Origin: Aurantimonas manganoxydans SI85-9A1
Lineage (GTDB): Bacteria; Pseudomonadota; Alphaproteobacteria; Rhizobiales; Rhizobiaceae
Direction of reading: 5' to 3'
DNA length: 64,000 bases
NCBI RefSeq assembly: GCF_000153465.1
Contig: NZ_CH672387.1
Span: forward strand, 3,015,903-3,079,902
A model generated the notes under the pieces. That model did no database searches and was not told the DNA's origin. It was given only the letters and a program-made list of their open reading frames with translations. Positions 19,164 through 28,379 of the stretch are shown in pieces (within the stretch, counting starts at the first letter, position 1; every line of letters begins with the position of its first letter). Position numbers and translations under genes: made by a program.

Positions 19164-20096
19164 GTGAATCTGAAGGGTCTGGAAGCCTTGCGCGCCTTCA
19201 TGGAGGGCGGCTCGCTGAACGGGGCCGCCGAGCGTCTGCACCGCACCCAGCCGCAGGTCAGCCGGCTTCTGGCCGCGCTGGAGGACGAGGTCGGCTTCGC
19301 GCTGTTCACTCGCACGAAGCGCCGGCTGGTGCCAACCACCGAGGCGCGCGAATTCTACAGCCATGTGGAGCACGCGCTCTACAGCCTCGACGACGCCATG
19401 CACGCAGCGCAGCGGGTCAAGGCGCGCCAGCGCCGGCATGTGCGTATCCTGACCGCGCCGAACATCACCGGCGCGCTTCTGGGCGACGCCATCGCCACCA
19501 TGACGGCGGAAGACCCCGGCTTCACGGCTGCCATCGATTCGCGATCGCGCCTCGACATCGAGAAATGGCTCGGCCGCGAGCAGTTCGATCTCGGAATCAC
19601 CGTTTTGCCGATGGACAATGACGCCATCGACATCGAGCCGATCGCCTCGATCCGCGCCGTCGCCGTCATGCGTCACGACCACCCTTTGGCAGGACGCCGA
19701 CGGATCAATGTCCGGGACTTGCTCGGGCTGCCTGTCATCGCCAATGCGCCGCGCACGGTCATGCGGCACTGCCTCGACGCCGCGTTCCGCAAGATCGACG
19801 CCACGCCGACCATCCGGCTGGAAACACCGAACGGCATCGTGGCCTGCGAACTCGCGGGGCTCGGCGTCGGCGTCGCCGTCGCAGACGGCTTCGTGGCGCG
19901 CTCCAGCCTCAAGCCGGGCATGGTGATCCTGCCCTTCGAGCCGGCAATCGAACTGCGCTACGTCTTCATCCTGCCGAAATGGCAGGCGCGCACGCCGACG
20001 ATCAACCGGCTGACCTCGCTGGTGCGGGCGGCGGCGATCGAGGAGGCGGCGCTGGCCGATCTGCAATGGGCGGAGGCGAACGATAAGCACGACTGA
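19164..20096 (+). CDS. LysR family transcriptional regulator
   Basis: A 310-residue LysR regulator. The N-terminal winged helix covers about residues 1-60 (NLKGLEALRAFMEGGSLNGAAERLHRTQPQVSRLLAALEDE, given here only to locate the helix-turn-helix at roughly 17-36). The co-inducer-binding domain follows from about residue 90 (FDLGITVLPMDND, GLGVGVAVADGFV). The start is a GTG at 19164 with GGAG 7 bases upstream; earlier in-frame codons would prepend a non-LysR segment. It is divergent from the hydrolase/ABC operon, its likely target, and lies 99 bases before an M20 peptidase on the same strand. Confidence 0.93.
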   Translation: MNLKGLEALRAFMEGGSLNGAAERLHRTQPQVSRLLAALEDEVGFALFTRTKRRLVPTTEAREFYSHVEHALYSLDDAMHAAQRVKARQRRHVRILTAPNITGALLGDAIATMTAEDPGFTAAIDSRSRLDIEKWLGREQFDLGITVLPMDNDAIDIEPIASIRAVAVMRHDHPLAGRRRINVRDLLGLPVIANAPRTVMRHCLDAAFRKIDATPTIRLETPNGIVACELAGLGVGVAVADGFVARSSLKPGMVILPFEPAIELRYVFILPKWQARTPTINRLTSLVRAAAIEEAALADLQWAEANDKHD

Positions 20097-20195
20097 CCTT
20101 CATGCGCGGGGCGCAAGCTCACTTGTGCTTTTGGCATTTGACGCGAGAGCGCCCGGTGGCGAGGCTTCGCGCGAAGTCGAGGAGGAGATCTGCCC

Positions 20196-21587
20196 GTGAG
20201 TCGTGACGCCGCCATCGCCCTTGCCCAGAAATCGTTCGATTCCGGTCGTTTCCGCGCCGAGCTTGCACGCCGCGTGGCGATGCCGACCGAGAGCCAGAAC
20301 CCCGACCGGCGGGCGGAATTGCTGCGCTATCTCGAAGACGAGATGACCCCGGCGCTGGAGAAGCTCGGCTTCACCACCGAAATCGTCACCGACGACAGCG
20401 CGCCGGGGCCGTTCCTGATCGCCGAGCGCATGGAAGACCCGGCCCTGCCGACGGTGTTCGGCTACGGCCATGGCGATGTCATCCGCGGTCTCGATGCCGA
20501 GTGGGAAGACGGGCTGTCGCCCTGGTCGGTCACCGATCGCGGCGATCGCTGGTACGGCCGCGGTGTCGTCGACAACAAGGGCCAGCACGGCATCAATCTC
20601 GCCGCGCTGGAAGCGGTTCTGGAAACCCGCGGCCGGCTCGGCTTCAACGCCAAATACCTGATCGAGATGGGCGAAGAAGTCGGCTCGCCCGGCCTGCATG
20701 CGGTCTGCGACACATATCGCGACCGGCTGAAAGCCGACGTCCTGATCGCCTCCGACGGACCGCGCCTGTCGGCCGACCGGCCCACAATCTTTCTCGGCTC
20801 GCGCGGCGGCGTGAACTTCGACATCTGGATCGACGCCCGCGAGGGCGGCCGGCATTCCGGCAATTGGGGCGGTCTCCTCTCCAATCCGGCGGTGCAGCTT
20901 TCCCACGCCATCGCCAGCCTTGTGGGGCCGACCGGCCAGATCCGCATTCCCGAGATGGTGCCGACCCATGTGCCCGAAGCGGTGCGCCGGGTGCTGGCCG
21001 ATTGCGACATCACCGCCGGCGAGGAAGGCAAGATCATCGAGCGGGACTGGGGCGAGCCCGGCCTGACGCCGTCGGAGCGGGTCTTCGGCTGGTGCGCCCT
21101 GGAAGTTCTGGCCTTCGAGGCCGGCAATCCGAAGACGCCGGTCAATGCCATCCCGCCGCGGGCCTGGGCCCGCATGCAGCTGCGCTACGTCGTCGGCATC
21201 GATCCGCAGGCGGTGATGCCGGCGATCCGCCGGCATCTCGACCGGCAGGGTCTCGGCATGGTGCAGATCGGCCTGACCAGCGACGGCATCTTCAAGGCGA
21301 CGCGCCTCGATCCCGACGACGCCTGGGTCGGCTGGGCGGTGGATTCCATCGCCAAGACGACCGGCGCCAAGCCGGCGATCCTGCCCAATCTCGGCGGCTC
21401 GCTGCCCAACGACGCCTTCTCCGAAGTCCTGGGCATGCGCACCATCTGGGTGCCGCATTCCTATCCGGGCTGCTCCCAGCATGCGCCCAACGAGCATGTG
21501 CCCACCGGCATCGTGCGCGAAGGCCTCGCAATGATGGCCGGTCTCTATTGGGACCTCGGCGAGAACGCCCCCGCCGTCGCGCGCTAG
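20196..21587 (+). CDS. M20 family metallopeptidase (ArgE/DapE/dipeptidase type)
   Basis: A 463-residue zinc peptidase. The metal and catalytic motifs are GYGHGDVI, GRGVVDNKGQHGI, EMGEEVGSPGL and SDGPRLS, with the C-terminal ligand region YPGCSQHAPNEH. The lid domain lies in the middle (about residues 190-310). A GTG start at 20196 is supported by GGAGGAG about 8 bases before it. No signal peptide is visible, so it should act in the cytoplasm. Its position behind the LysR regulator and next to the peptide transporter operon suggests that it hydrolyses imported peptides or N-acyl amino acids. It ends in a terminator shared with the convergent RLP gene. Confidence 0.92.
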   Translation: MSRDAAIALAQKSFDSGRFRAELARRVAMPTESQNPDRRAELLRYLEDEMTPALEKLGFTTEIVTDDSAPGPFLIAERMEDPALPTVFGYGHGDVIRGLDAEWEDGLSPWSVTDRGDRWYGRGVVDNKGQHGINLAALEAVLETRGRLGFNAKYLIEMGEEVGSPGLHAVCDTYRDRLKADVLIASDGPRLSADRPTIFLGSRGGVNFDIWIDAREGGRHSGNWGGLLSNPAVQLSHAIASLVGPTGQIRIPEMVPTHVPEAVRRVLADCDITAGEEGKIIERDWGEPGLTPSERVFGWCALEVLAFEAGNPKTPVNAIPPRAWARMQLRYVVGIDPQAVMPAIRRHLDRQGLGMVQIGLTSDGIFKATRLDPDDAWVGWAVDSIAKTTGAKPAILPNLGGSLPNDAFSEVLGMRTIWVPHSYPGCSQHAPNEHVPTGIVREGLAMMAGLYWDLGENAPAVAR

Positions 21588-21599
21588 GACCTCACAAAA

Positions 21600-21628
21600 C
21601 AGGGCCGGGAGCCTGGCGCCCGGCCCTG
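21600..21628. terminator. Bidirectional hairpin between M20 peptidase and RLP genes
   Basis: A 10-bp perfect stem CAGGGCCGGG / CCCGGCCCTG with a 9-base loop, placed 13 bases after the peptidase stop and about 34 bases after the RLP stop on the other strand. Confidence 0.75.
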
Positions 21629-21661
21629 CCTCCTCCGCATGTCAGCGCGGATACGGGCCGC

Positions 21662-22909
21662 TCAGCCCCATTTGGCCAGCGAGGCGGCCAGTTCGGGATG
21701 GTCCCGGGCCTTGTCGGCCAGCGACAGGCCCTCGGCCGCCGCGTCCCACGCCTGGCGGATGGCGCGCACGCCCGCGGCTGGCCCCATCGGATGGCCATGG
21801 ATGCCGCCACCGCCGAGATACATCAGGTCGAGCGTGCGGCCGGTGCGCTCGTAGGTCTCGACCGCCTGCCCGCCCCACTGGCCGGAACAGACGACCGGCA
21901 GCGGCCGGTCGGCCTCGGAGAAGATCGGCGTCATGCAGTCTTCGAAGGAGCGCACGAAGCTCTCGTCCGGCTCCCAGTATTTCGCCTGGATGCCGTTGAT
22001 CTGGAACTGGTCGACGCCGAGCAGCCGCCAGATCTTCTGATAGGCGCGGAATTCGAGGCCGAGGCCGGGATGGCGGGTGAGGATGTCCCAGCCATTGCGG
22101 TGGGCGTGCAGGCACAGCGCCGAGCGCTTGCGCAGGAAGGTCATGCCGCCATAGCCGATGGAGTTGATGTTGACGACGGCGGCGTTGCCGCCGGCCTCGA
22201 CCACCAGGTCGTGGTTGCGCATCATCGTGTCGGGATCGGCGGAGGAAATGCCGAACGCGTACATCACCCGCTTGCCGGTCTTCTGCTCGTGGTCGCGGAT
22301 CACTGGCATGATGGCCGCGATGCGCTGCTCGAGCGGCGAATAGGCCGGGCTCATCAGCTTTTCGTCGTCCTTGATGAAATCGACGCCGGCGGCGCAGAGA
22401 TCGGCGACGACGGCGGCGGTCTCGTCCGGCAGAAGCCCCAGCGACGGCTTGATGATCGAGGCGATCATCGGCCCCTCCTCCACGCCCATCAGTTGGCGCG
22501 AGCCGGCGATGCCGAATTGCGGCCCGGGATGGCACGCCCAGGCTGACGGCAGGTCGATGTCCATCACCCGGATGCCTGTGACGCCCTTGACTGCGAAGAC
22601 GCCGCCGATCGCGATGGTCATCAGCGCGGCGACATCGGTGCCGATCGCCTCCAGCGGATAGGCGATGGTGACATCGGCGCGGTGGTAGGGACCCTGCCCC
22701 GCCGGATCGGGAATCGACGGGACGGTCAGGGGCTTGAGCGGCATGACCTGCTCGACGCGGGCGGCGCAGCGGGCGCGCACCGCCTCGGTCTCGGCCGGCA
22801 GTTCGGTGAAGGTGCCGGTCGACTGGTCCGAGGCGATCTTGGCCGCCAGCGCCTCGACGTCGCCGGCGCATTCGATGCGATAGGTCACCCTGATCATGTC
22901 GTCCGCCAT
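21662..22909 (-). CDS. RuBisCO-like protein, predicted 3-oxo-isoapionate-4-phosphate transcarboxylase/hydrolase or decarboxylase (OiaT/OiaX type)
   Basis: A 415-residue form IV RuBisCO homologue. Kept from RuBisCO are the enolising lysine region IIKPSLGL (Lys154), the carbamylation/metal motif GVDFIKDDE (Lys180, Asp182, Glu183) and HAHR (His270, Arg271). Changed are the second lysine of KPKLG (here Ser) and loop 6, where VCSGQWGG lacks the lysine needed for CO2 fixation, so it cannot be a true RuBisCO. In the known D-apiose/D-apionate pathways, RLPs of this type process 3-oxo-isoapionate-4-phosphate. The cluster supplies ApsD, ApnL, ApnO and OiaK but no isomerases for erythrulose phosphate, which leans toward the transcarboxylase/hydrolase (products 3-phosphoglycerate and glycolate); the decarboxylase role remains possible. 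Start ATG 22909 has AAGGA 7 bases upstream. Confidence 0.88.
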   Translation of the reverse strand: MADDMIRVTYRIECAGDVEALAAKIASDQSTGTFTELPAETEAVRARCAARVEQVMPLKPLTVPSIPDPAGQGPYHRADVTIAYPLEAIGTDVAALMTIAIGGVFAVKGVTGIRVMDIDLPSAWACHPGPQFGIAGSRQLMGVEEGPMIASIIKPSLGLLPDETAAVVADLCAAGVDFIKDDEKLMSPAYSPLEQRIAAIMPVIRDHEQKTGKRVMYAFGISSADPDTMMRNHDLVVEAGGNAAVVNINSIGYGGMTFLRKRSALCLHAHRNGWDILTRHPGLGLEFRAYQKIWRLLGVDQFQINGIQAKYWEPDESFVRSFEDCMTPIFSEADRPLPVVCSGQWGGQAVETYERTGRTLDLMYLGGGGIHGHPMGPAAGVRAIRQAWDAAAEGLSLADKARDHPELAASLAKWG

Positions 22910-22944
22910 CGCATTATCCTTCCCGTCGCACGCCATCTCAAATA

Positions 22945-22963
22945 CTCATCATACCTGTTGACA
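22945..22963. promoter_or_regulatory. Predicted operator and -35 element in the RLP/transporter divergent promoter
   Basis: CTCATCATACCTGTT at 22945-22959 matches 14 of 15 positions with a site at 32372-32386. The reverse complement contains GGTATGATGAG, close to the TNGTNNNACNA pattern of FadR-type GntR regulators. A perfect TTGACA at 22958-22963 overlaps it and could be the -35 of the plus-strand operon, so binding would block transcription. The match is read directly; the regulator assignment is inferred. Confidence 0.7.
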
Positions 22964-22972
22964 TAGTAATGA

Positions 22973-23995
<1,023 letters not shown>

Positions 23996-24021
23996 CGCTC
24001 TCCGTCTCCCAAGACACGCTC

Positions 24022-24045
24022 GTGCCTGGCCATAGTGCCAGGCAC
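24022..24045 (+). terminator. Intra-operon hairpin after the sugar-binding protein gene
   Basis: A perfect 9-bp stem GTGCCTGGC / GCCAGGCAC with loop CATAGT, 27 bases after the binding-protein stop and 26 before the next gene. No T-run follows, so it probably stabilises the upstream message or attenuates transcription, as seen after the other binding-protein gene in this window. Confidence 0.65.
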
Positions 24046-24070
24046 ATCACCGTTCAGGGGCAGGCCTGCC

Positions 24071-24718
24071 ATGCGCAACAGAACCATCCGCACCACCATT
24101 CTCGCCGCCTCGGTCCTCTGCCTCTGCGGCTTCACCATCGTCTGGGACTCCGAGAAGACCGCCGACGAGAGCGCTGCGGCCGCCGCAACCGACGAGACCC
24201 GCATGGCGGCCTATGCCGAAGAGGCATGGGAACCGAAGGTCATGCCCGAGATCGCCAGCCACGTCGTGCCGCTGACCGATCTGCGCGCCGCCATCGCCAG
24301 CGATCCCGACGCCGCCGGCGAACAATACGGCTTTCCCCGCGACGGCGAAACCAGCCCGTGGAACTTCGCCGTCTCCGGCGAGGGCAAGATCGTCGACGCC
24401 AAGCTGAAGAGCCGGGCCGCCAAGCTGCAGGTCGACACCGACGGCGACGGCAAGGGCGACGTCACCGTCCAGCTCGGCCCGATCATCCGCGGCACGGCGC
24501 TGCGCGACGCCATGCCGTTCATCGTCTTCACCGATTTCCGCGACCAGATCGAATTCGCCAAGCTCGCCAATGCGCTGAACGCCGTCGCCCATTCGCGGCT
24601 GACGCTTCCCGAGGGCGACGTGGTCGGCCAGACCGCCCGCTTCGAGGGCGTCATCGCGCTGAAGGGCGACGCGCAATCGGTCGAGCTGGTCCCGACCCAG
24701 CTCCAGATCGGAGAGTGA
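24071..24718 (+). CDS. DUF2291 family putative periplasmic lipoprotein
   Basis: A 215-residue protein of the DUF2291 family, whose members are found beside ribose/xylose-type ABC transporters. The N-terminus is a lipoprotein-like signal (ILAASVLCLCGF) with Cys17 or Cys19 as the acylated residue. The folded part has the family segments ASHVVPLTDLRAAIASD, DVTVQLGPIIRGTALRDAMPF and FRDQIEFAKLANALN. Its biochemical role is not known; anchoring or modulating sugar uptake is a reasonable guess. Start ATG 24071 was preferred because earlier in-frame codons lie in the hairpin region and would spoil the signal sequence. One base separates its stop from the ATPase gene. Confidence 0.85.
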   Translation: MRNRTIRTTILAASVLCLCGFTIVWDSEKTADESAAAAATDETRMAAYAEEAWEPKVMPEIASHVVPLTDLRAAIASDPDAAGEQYGFPRDGETSPWNFAVSGEGKIVDAKLKSRAAKLQVDTDGDGKGDVTVQLGPIIRGTALRDAMPFIVFTDFRDQIEFAKLANALNAVAHSRLTLPEGDVVGQTARFEGVIALKGDAQSVELVPTQLQIGE

Positions 24719-24719
24719 A

Positions 24720-26279
24720 ATGGCCGACGCTGCCCATCCGATCGGCCTGTCGATCCGCAACGGCCTGAAGGTCTATCCGGGCACGGTCGCCCTCAAGGAC
24801 GTCGATTTCGACCTCCATATTGGCGCCGTGAACGTACTGGTCGGCGAGAACGGCGCCGGCAAGTCGACGATGATGAAGGTCATCGCCGGCGTCGAGCAGC
24901 TCACCCAGGGCACCATCATGATGGAGGGCGAGGAACGGGTGTTCCGCTCGACCGACGAGGCCGCCCGCCACGGCATCGGCATCGTCTTCCAGGAGCTCAA
25001 CCTCTTCCCCAACCTGTCGGTCAGCGACAATATCTTCATCGCGCGCGAAAAGACCCGCGCCGGCGTCGACATCGACATGGCCGCGCAGCGCGAGGAAACC
25101 CGCCGCCTCCTGCGCCGGCTGGAGCACGACATCGACCCCGACACGCTGGTCGGCGACCTCAAGGTCGGCCAGCAGCAGATCGTCGAGATCGCCAAGAGCC
25201 TGGCGCAGGACGCCCGCATCCTGATCCTCGACGAGCCGACCTCGGCGCTGTCGGCCTCCGAGGTGGAGATCCTGTTCCGGGTCATCGCCGATCTGAAGGC
25301 CAACGGCGTCGGCATCGTCTACATCTCGCACCGGCTGGAAGAGCTGATCCGGGTCGGCGACTACATCACGGTCCTGCGCGACGGCGCCATCACCGGCGCC
25401 CGCTCGATGGACGGCGTCGACGTGCCGTGGATCGTACGCAACATGATCGGCGAGGCCTCGAAGGATTTCGCCAAGGAGGTCGAGCACGATTACGGCGCCG
25501 AGATCTTCCGGGCCGAACATATCTCGCTGCCCGACAAGAGCGGCGGACTGGCCGTCGACGACGTCTCCTTCTCGCTGCGCGAGGGCGAGATCCTCGGCGT
25601 CTACGGCCTGATGGGCGCCGGTCGCTCGGAACTGCTCGAATGCATCATCGGGCAGCAGCGCGATTATGCCGGCGCCTTCTTCATGCGCGGCGAGCTCCTG
25701 GCCAAGCGCGGCGTCTCCGACCGGATCGCCCGTGGCCTTGCCCTCATTCCCGAGGACCGCAAGCAGGACGGGCTCGTGCAGATCCTGTCGATCCGCGAGA
25801 ACATGACGCTCTCCAGCCTCGGCGCCTTCACCCGCGGCATCCACATGTCGCTGAAGCGCGAGGCCGAAACGGTCGCCGACTTCGTCCGCCGCATGACCAT
25901 CAAGATCGCCTCGCCCGAGCATGAGGTCTCCTCGCTGTCGGGCGGCAACCAGCAGAAGGTCGTCATCTCCAAGGCGCTGATGACCGATCCGAAGATCCTG
26001 CTCATGGACGAGCCGTCCCGCGGCATCGACATCGGCGCCAAGGCCGAGGTGTTCCGGGTCATGCGCAAGCTGGCCGCCGACGGCCTCGGCATCGTCTTCG
26101 TCACCTCCGACCTCGAAGAGGTGATGTCGCTCTCCGACCGGATCCTGGTGATGTCGAACGGCCGAGTGACCGGCGTGTTCGGCAAGGACGAGGCGACCGA
26201 AACGGCACTCGTCGAGGCTTCCGCGCTGGGGCACGCGCCCGACCACGCTCCCAATACCGCCTTCAAGGAGGCCTCGTGA
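24720..26279 (+). CDS. Sugar ABC transporter ATP-binding protein (RbsA/XylG-type, two ATPase domains)
   Basis: A 519-residue fused ATPase. The first domain has Walker A GENGAGKSTMMK and Walker B RILILDEPTSALS. The second has the altered Walker A GLMGAGRSELLE normal for this family, signature LSGGNQQKVVISKAL and Walker B KILLMDEPSRGID. It powers sugar import with the permease encoded next, whose start overlaps this gene's stop region. Position between the DUF2291 lipoprotein and permease, then apsD and apnL, ties it to apiose uptake. Confidence 0.96.
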   Translation: MADAAHPIGLSIRNGLKVYPGTVALKDVDFDLHIGAVNVLVGENGAGKSTMMKVIAGVEQLTQGTIMMEGEERVFRSTDEAARHGIGIVFQELNLFPNLSVSDNIFIAREKTRAGVDIDMAAQREETRRLLRRLEHDIDPDTLVGDLKVGQQQIVEIAKSLAQDARILILDEPTSALSASEVEILFRVIADLKANGVGIVYISHRLEELIRVGDYITVLRDGAITGARSMDGVDVPWIVRNMIGEASKDFAKEVEHDYGAEIFRAEHISLPDKSGGLAVDDVSFSLREGEILGVYGLMGAGRSELLECIIGQQRDYAGAFFMRGELLAKRGVSDRIARGLALIPEDRKQDGLVQILSIRENMTLSSLGAFTRGIHMSLKREAETVADFVRRMTIKIASPEHEVSSLSGGNQQKVVISKALMTDPKILLMDEPSRGIDIGAKAEVFRVMRKLAADGLGIVFVTSDLEEVMSLSDRILVMSNGRVTGVFGKDEATETALVEASALGHAPDHAPNTAFKEAS

Positions 26280-27349
26280 TGACTGCCCAGACCGCCACCG
26301 CCGTTCCGCGCCAGCAGATGGACAGCACCTCGATGCTGCTCGTCATCCTGAAGGCGCGCACCTTCATCGCGCTGATCCTCGTCTTCGTCTTCTTCGCCTT
26401 CGCCGCGCCGAACTTCCTGTCGACGGCGAACATGGTCATCATGTCGAAGCACGTCGCGCTCAACGCCTTCCTCGCCATCGGCATGACCTTCGTCATCGTG
26501 TCCGGCGGCATCGACCTGTCGGTCGGCTCGATCGTCGGCCTGTGCGGCATGGTCGCCGGCTGGCTGATCCTCAACGGCATCGACCTGGGGCTCGGCTGGT
26601 CGATCCAGTTCAACACGATCGAGATCTGCCTCCTGGTCATCGTCGTCGGCGTGATCGTCGGGGCGATCAACGGCTTCCTCATAACCAAGCTCAACGTCGC
26701 ACCCTTCATCGCGACGCTGGGCACGCTCTATGTCGCGCGCGGCGCTGCCATGCTGTCCTCGGACGGCCGGACCTTCCCGAACCTCAACGGCAGCGCCGAA
26801 TACGGCTCCGACACCTTCCGGATGATCGGCGCCGGCGATTTCCTCGGCATTCCGATCTCGATCTGGATGCTGATCGCGGTGGGCTGCGTTGCCGCCTACA
26901 TCGCCAAGCGCACGCCGCTTGGCCGCTACATCTACGCCGTCGGCGGCAACGAGAAAGCCGCGGCCCTGTCGGGCGTGAAGGTCAACCGGGTCAAGTATTT
27001 CGTCTACATGTTCTCGGGCTTCTGCGCCGCGCTGGTGGGCATCATCATCGCCTCGCAGCTCGTCGCCGCCCATCCGGCCACCGGTGACACGTTCGAGCTC
27101 AACGCCATCGCCGCGGCGGTTCTCGGCGGCACGTCCATGTCGGGCGGTCGCGGCAAGATCGGCGGCACCATCATCGGCGCCTTCGTCATCGGCGTCCTGT
27201 CGGATGGCCTCGTGATGATGGGCGTCTCGGCCTTCTGGCAGACCGTGATCAAGGGTCTCGTCATCATCGCCGCCGTGGTCATCGACCAGGCCCAGCAGCG
27301 CGTCCAGAGCCGCGTCGCCTTGCAGGCCCAGGCGGCCCTTGGCAAGTGA
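26279..27349 (+). CDS. Sugar ABC transporter permease (RbsC/XylH-type)
   Basis: A 356-residue inner-membrane permease of the BPD_transp_2 family with about eight to ten hydrophobic segments. Typical text includes IGMTFVIVSGGIDLSVGSIVG, split here by its Gly-Gly-Ile-Asp-Leu-Ser core, and GTSMSGGRGKIGGTIIGAFV near the end. AAGGAGG sits 7 bases before the chosen ATG at 26279; a GTG one codon earlier is too close to that site. Only one permease is present, so it would work as a homodimer with the fused ATPase. Confidence 0.95.
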   Translation: MTAQTATAVPRQQMDSTSMLLVILKARTFIALILVFVFFAFAAPNFLSTANMVIMSKHVALNAFLAIGMTFVIVSGGIDLSVGSIVGLCGMVAGWLILNGIDLGLGWSIQFNTIEICLLVIVVGVIVGAINGFLITKLNVAPFIATLGTLYVARGAAMLSSDGRTFPNLNGSAEYGSDTFRMIGAGDFLGIPISIWMLIAVGCVAAYIAKRTPLGRYIYAVGGNEKAAALSGVKVNRVKYFVYMFSGFCAALVGIIIASQLVAAHPATGDTFELNAIAAAVLGGTSMSGGRGKIGGTIIGAFVIGVLSDGLVMMGVSAFWQTVIKGLVIIAAVVIDQAQQRVQSRVALQAQAALGK

Positions 27350-27359
27350 GGAGACTTCC

Positions 27360-28379
27360 ATGAAAGGCGCATTGATCGGCTGCGGCTTCTTTGCACAGAA
27401 CCAGCTGCATGCCTGGCGCGACATCGACGGCGCGGAGATCGTGGCGCTCTGCGACCGCGATCCGGAGCGGCTGGCCGCCACCGCCGAGACCTTCGGCATC
27501 ACCCGCACCTATACCGACGCGGCGGCGATGTTCGCAGCCGAGGAGCTGGACTTCGTCGACATCGCGACGACCGTCCAGAGCCACCGGCCGCTGGTCGAGA
27601 TGGCCGCCGGCGCCGGCTGCCACGTCATCTGCCAGAAGCCCTTCGCCGAGACGATGGACGACGCCCGCGCCATGGTGGCCGCCGTCGAGGCTGCCGGCCG
27701 CACGCTGATGGTGCACGAGAACTTCCGCTGGCAGTCGGCCGTGCGCAAGGCCATCGAGACCGTGCGCAGCGGTGCGATCGGCACGCCGTTCTTCGGCCGC
27801 GTCGCCTTCCGTTCGGGCTACGACGTTTATTCCGGCCAGCCCTATCTGGCGGAAGGCGAGCGCTTCATCATCGAGGATCTGGGAATTCACATCCTCGACA
27901 TCTCGCGGGCGCTGTTCGGCGATGTCGAGCGCATCGCGGCGACCACGAAGCGGGTCAATCCGAAGATCAGGGGCGAGGACGTGGCCACCATGCTGCTCGC
28001 CCACGAAGGCGGGGTGACCTCCGTCGTCGACTGCTCCTATGCCACCCGCCGCACGCCGGAGACCTTTCCGCAGTCGCTGCTGGAGATCGACGGCGCCGAG
28101 GGCACGCTGCGCCTCGACGCCGGCTACAGCCTGGTCGTCCAGACCGGCGGCAACGAGACGGTGACCGACGTGTCGCCGCCCATCCTGCCCTGGGCCGAGC
28201 GTCCCTGGCACAACATCCAGGAGAGCGTGCGGATCATCCAGCAGCACTTCGTCGCCTGCATCGACGCCGGCACCCAGCCGGAAACCTCGGGCGCCGACAA
28301 TCTGAAGACCCTGGCGCTGGTTCAGGCCGCCTACCGCTCGGCCGAGACCGGCGAGACGGTGAGGCTGTCCGGCATATGA
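27360..28379 (+). CDS. apsD: Predicted D-apiose dehydrogenase (Gfo/Idh/MocA family)
   Basis: A 339-residue NAD(P)-dependent dehydrogenase of the Gfo/Idh/MocA family. The cofactor-binding Rossmann fold begins at once (GALIGCGFFA), the catalytic lysine is Lys93 in CQKPFAETM, and the Asp/His pair is in IIEDLGIHILDI. In the D-apiose pathway, ApsD oxidises D-apiose to apionolactone. The assignment rests on the family plus its setting directly before a lactonase gene (ATGA overlap) and with ApnO, OiaK and an RLP in the same locus; the fold alone would not fix the substrate. Start ATG 27360 has GGAGAC-type spacing after GTGAGGAG. Confidence 0.85.
   Translation: MKGALIGCGFFAQNQLHAWRDIDGAEIVALCDRDPERLAATAETFGITRTYTDAAAMFAAEELDFVDIATTVQSHRPLVEMAAGAGCHVICQKPFAETMDDARAMVAAVEAAGRTLMVHENFRWQSAVRKAIETVRSGAIGTPFFGRVAFRSGYDVYSGQPYLAEGERFIIEDLGIHILDISRALFGDVERIAATTKRVNPKIRGEDVATMLLAHEGGVTSVVDCSYATRRTPETFPQSLLEIDGAEGTLRLDAGYSLVVQTGGNETVTDVSPPILPWAERPWHNIQESVRIIQQHFVACIDAGTQPETSGADNLKTLALVQAAYRSAETGETVRLSGI

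Noticed and set aside
21662-22909. True RuBisCO large subunit and a Calvin cycle
   Set aside because: Loop 6 lacks the catalytic lysine, KPK is KPS, and there is no small subunit or phosphoribulokinase in the window.
27360-28379. Inositol 2-dehydrogenase or generic MocA-type enzyme
   Set aside because: The fold permits it, but no inositol genes are present and the immediate partners are apnL, oiaK, apnO and an RLP.
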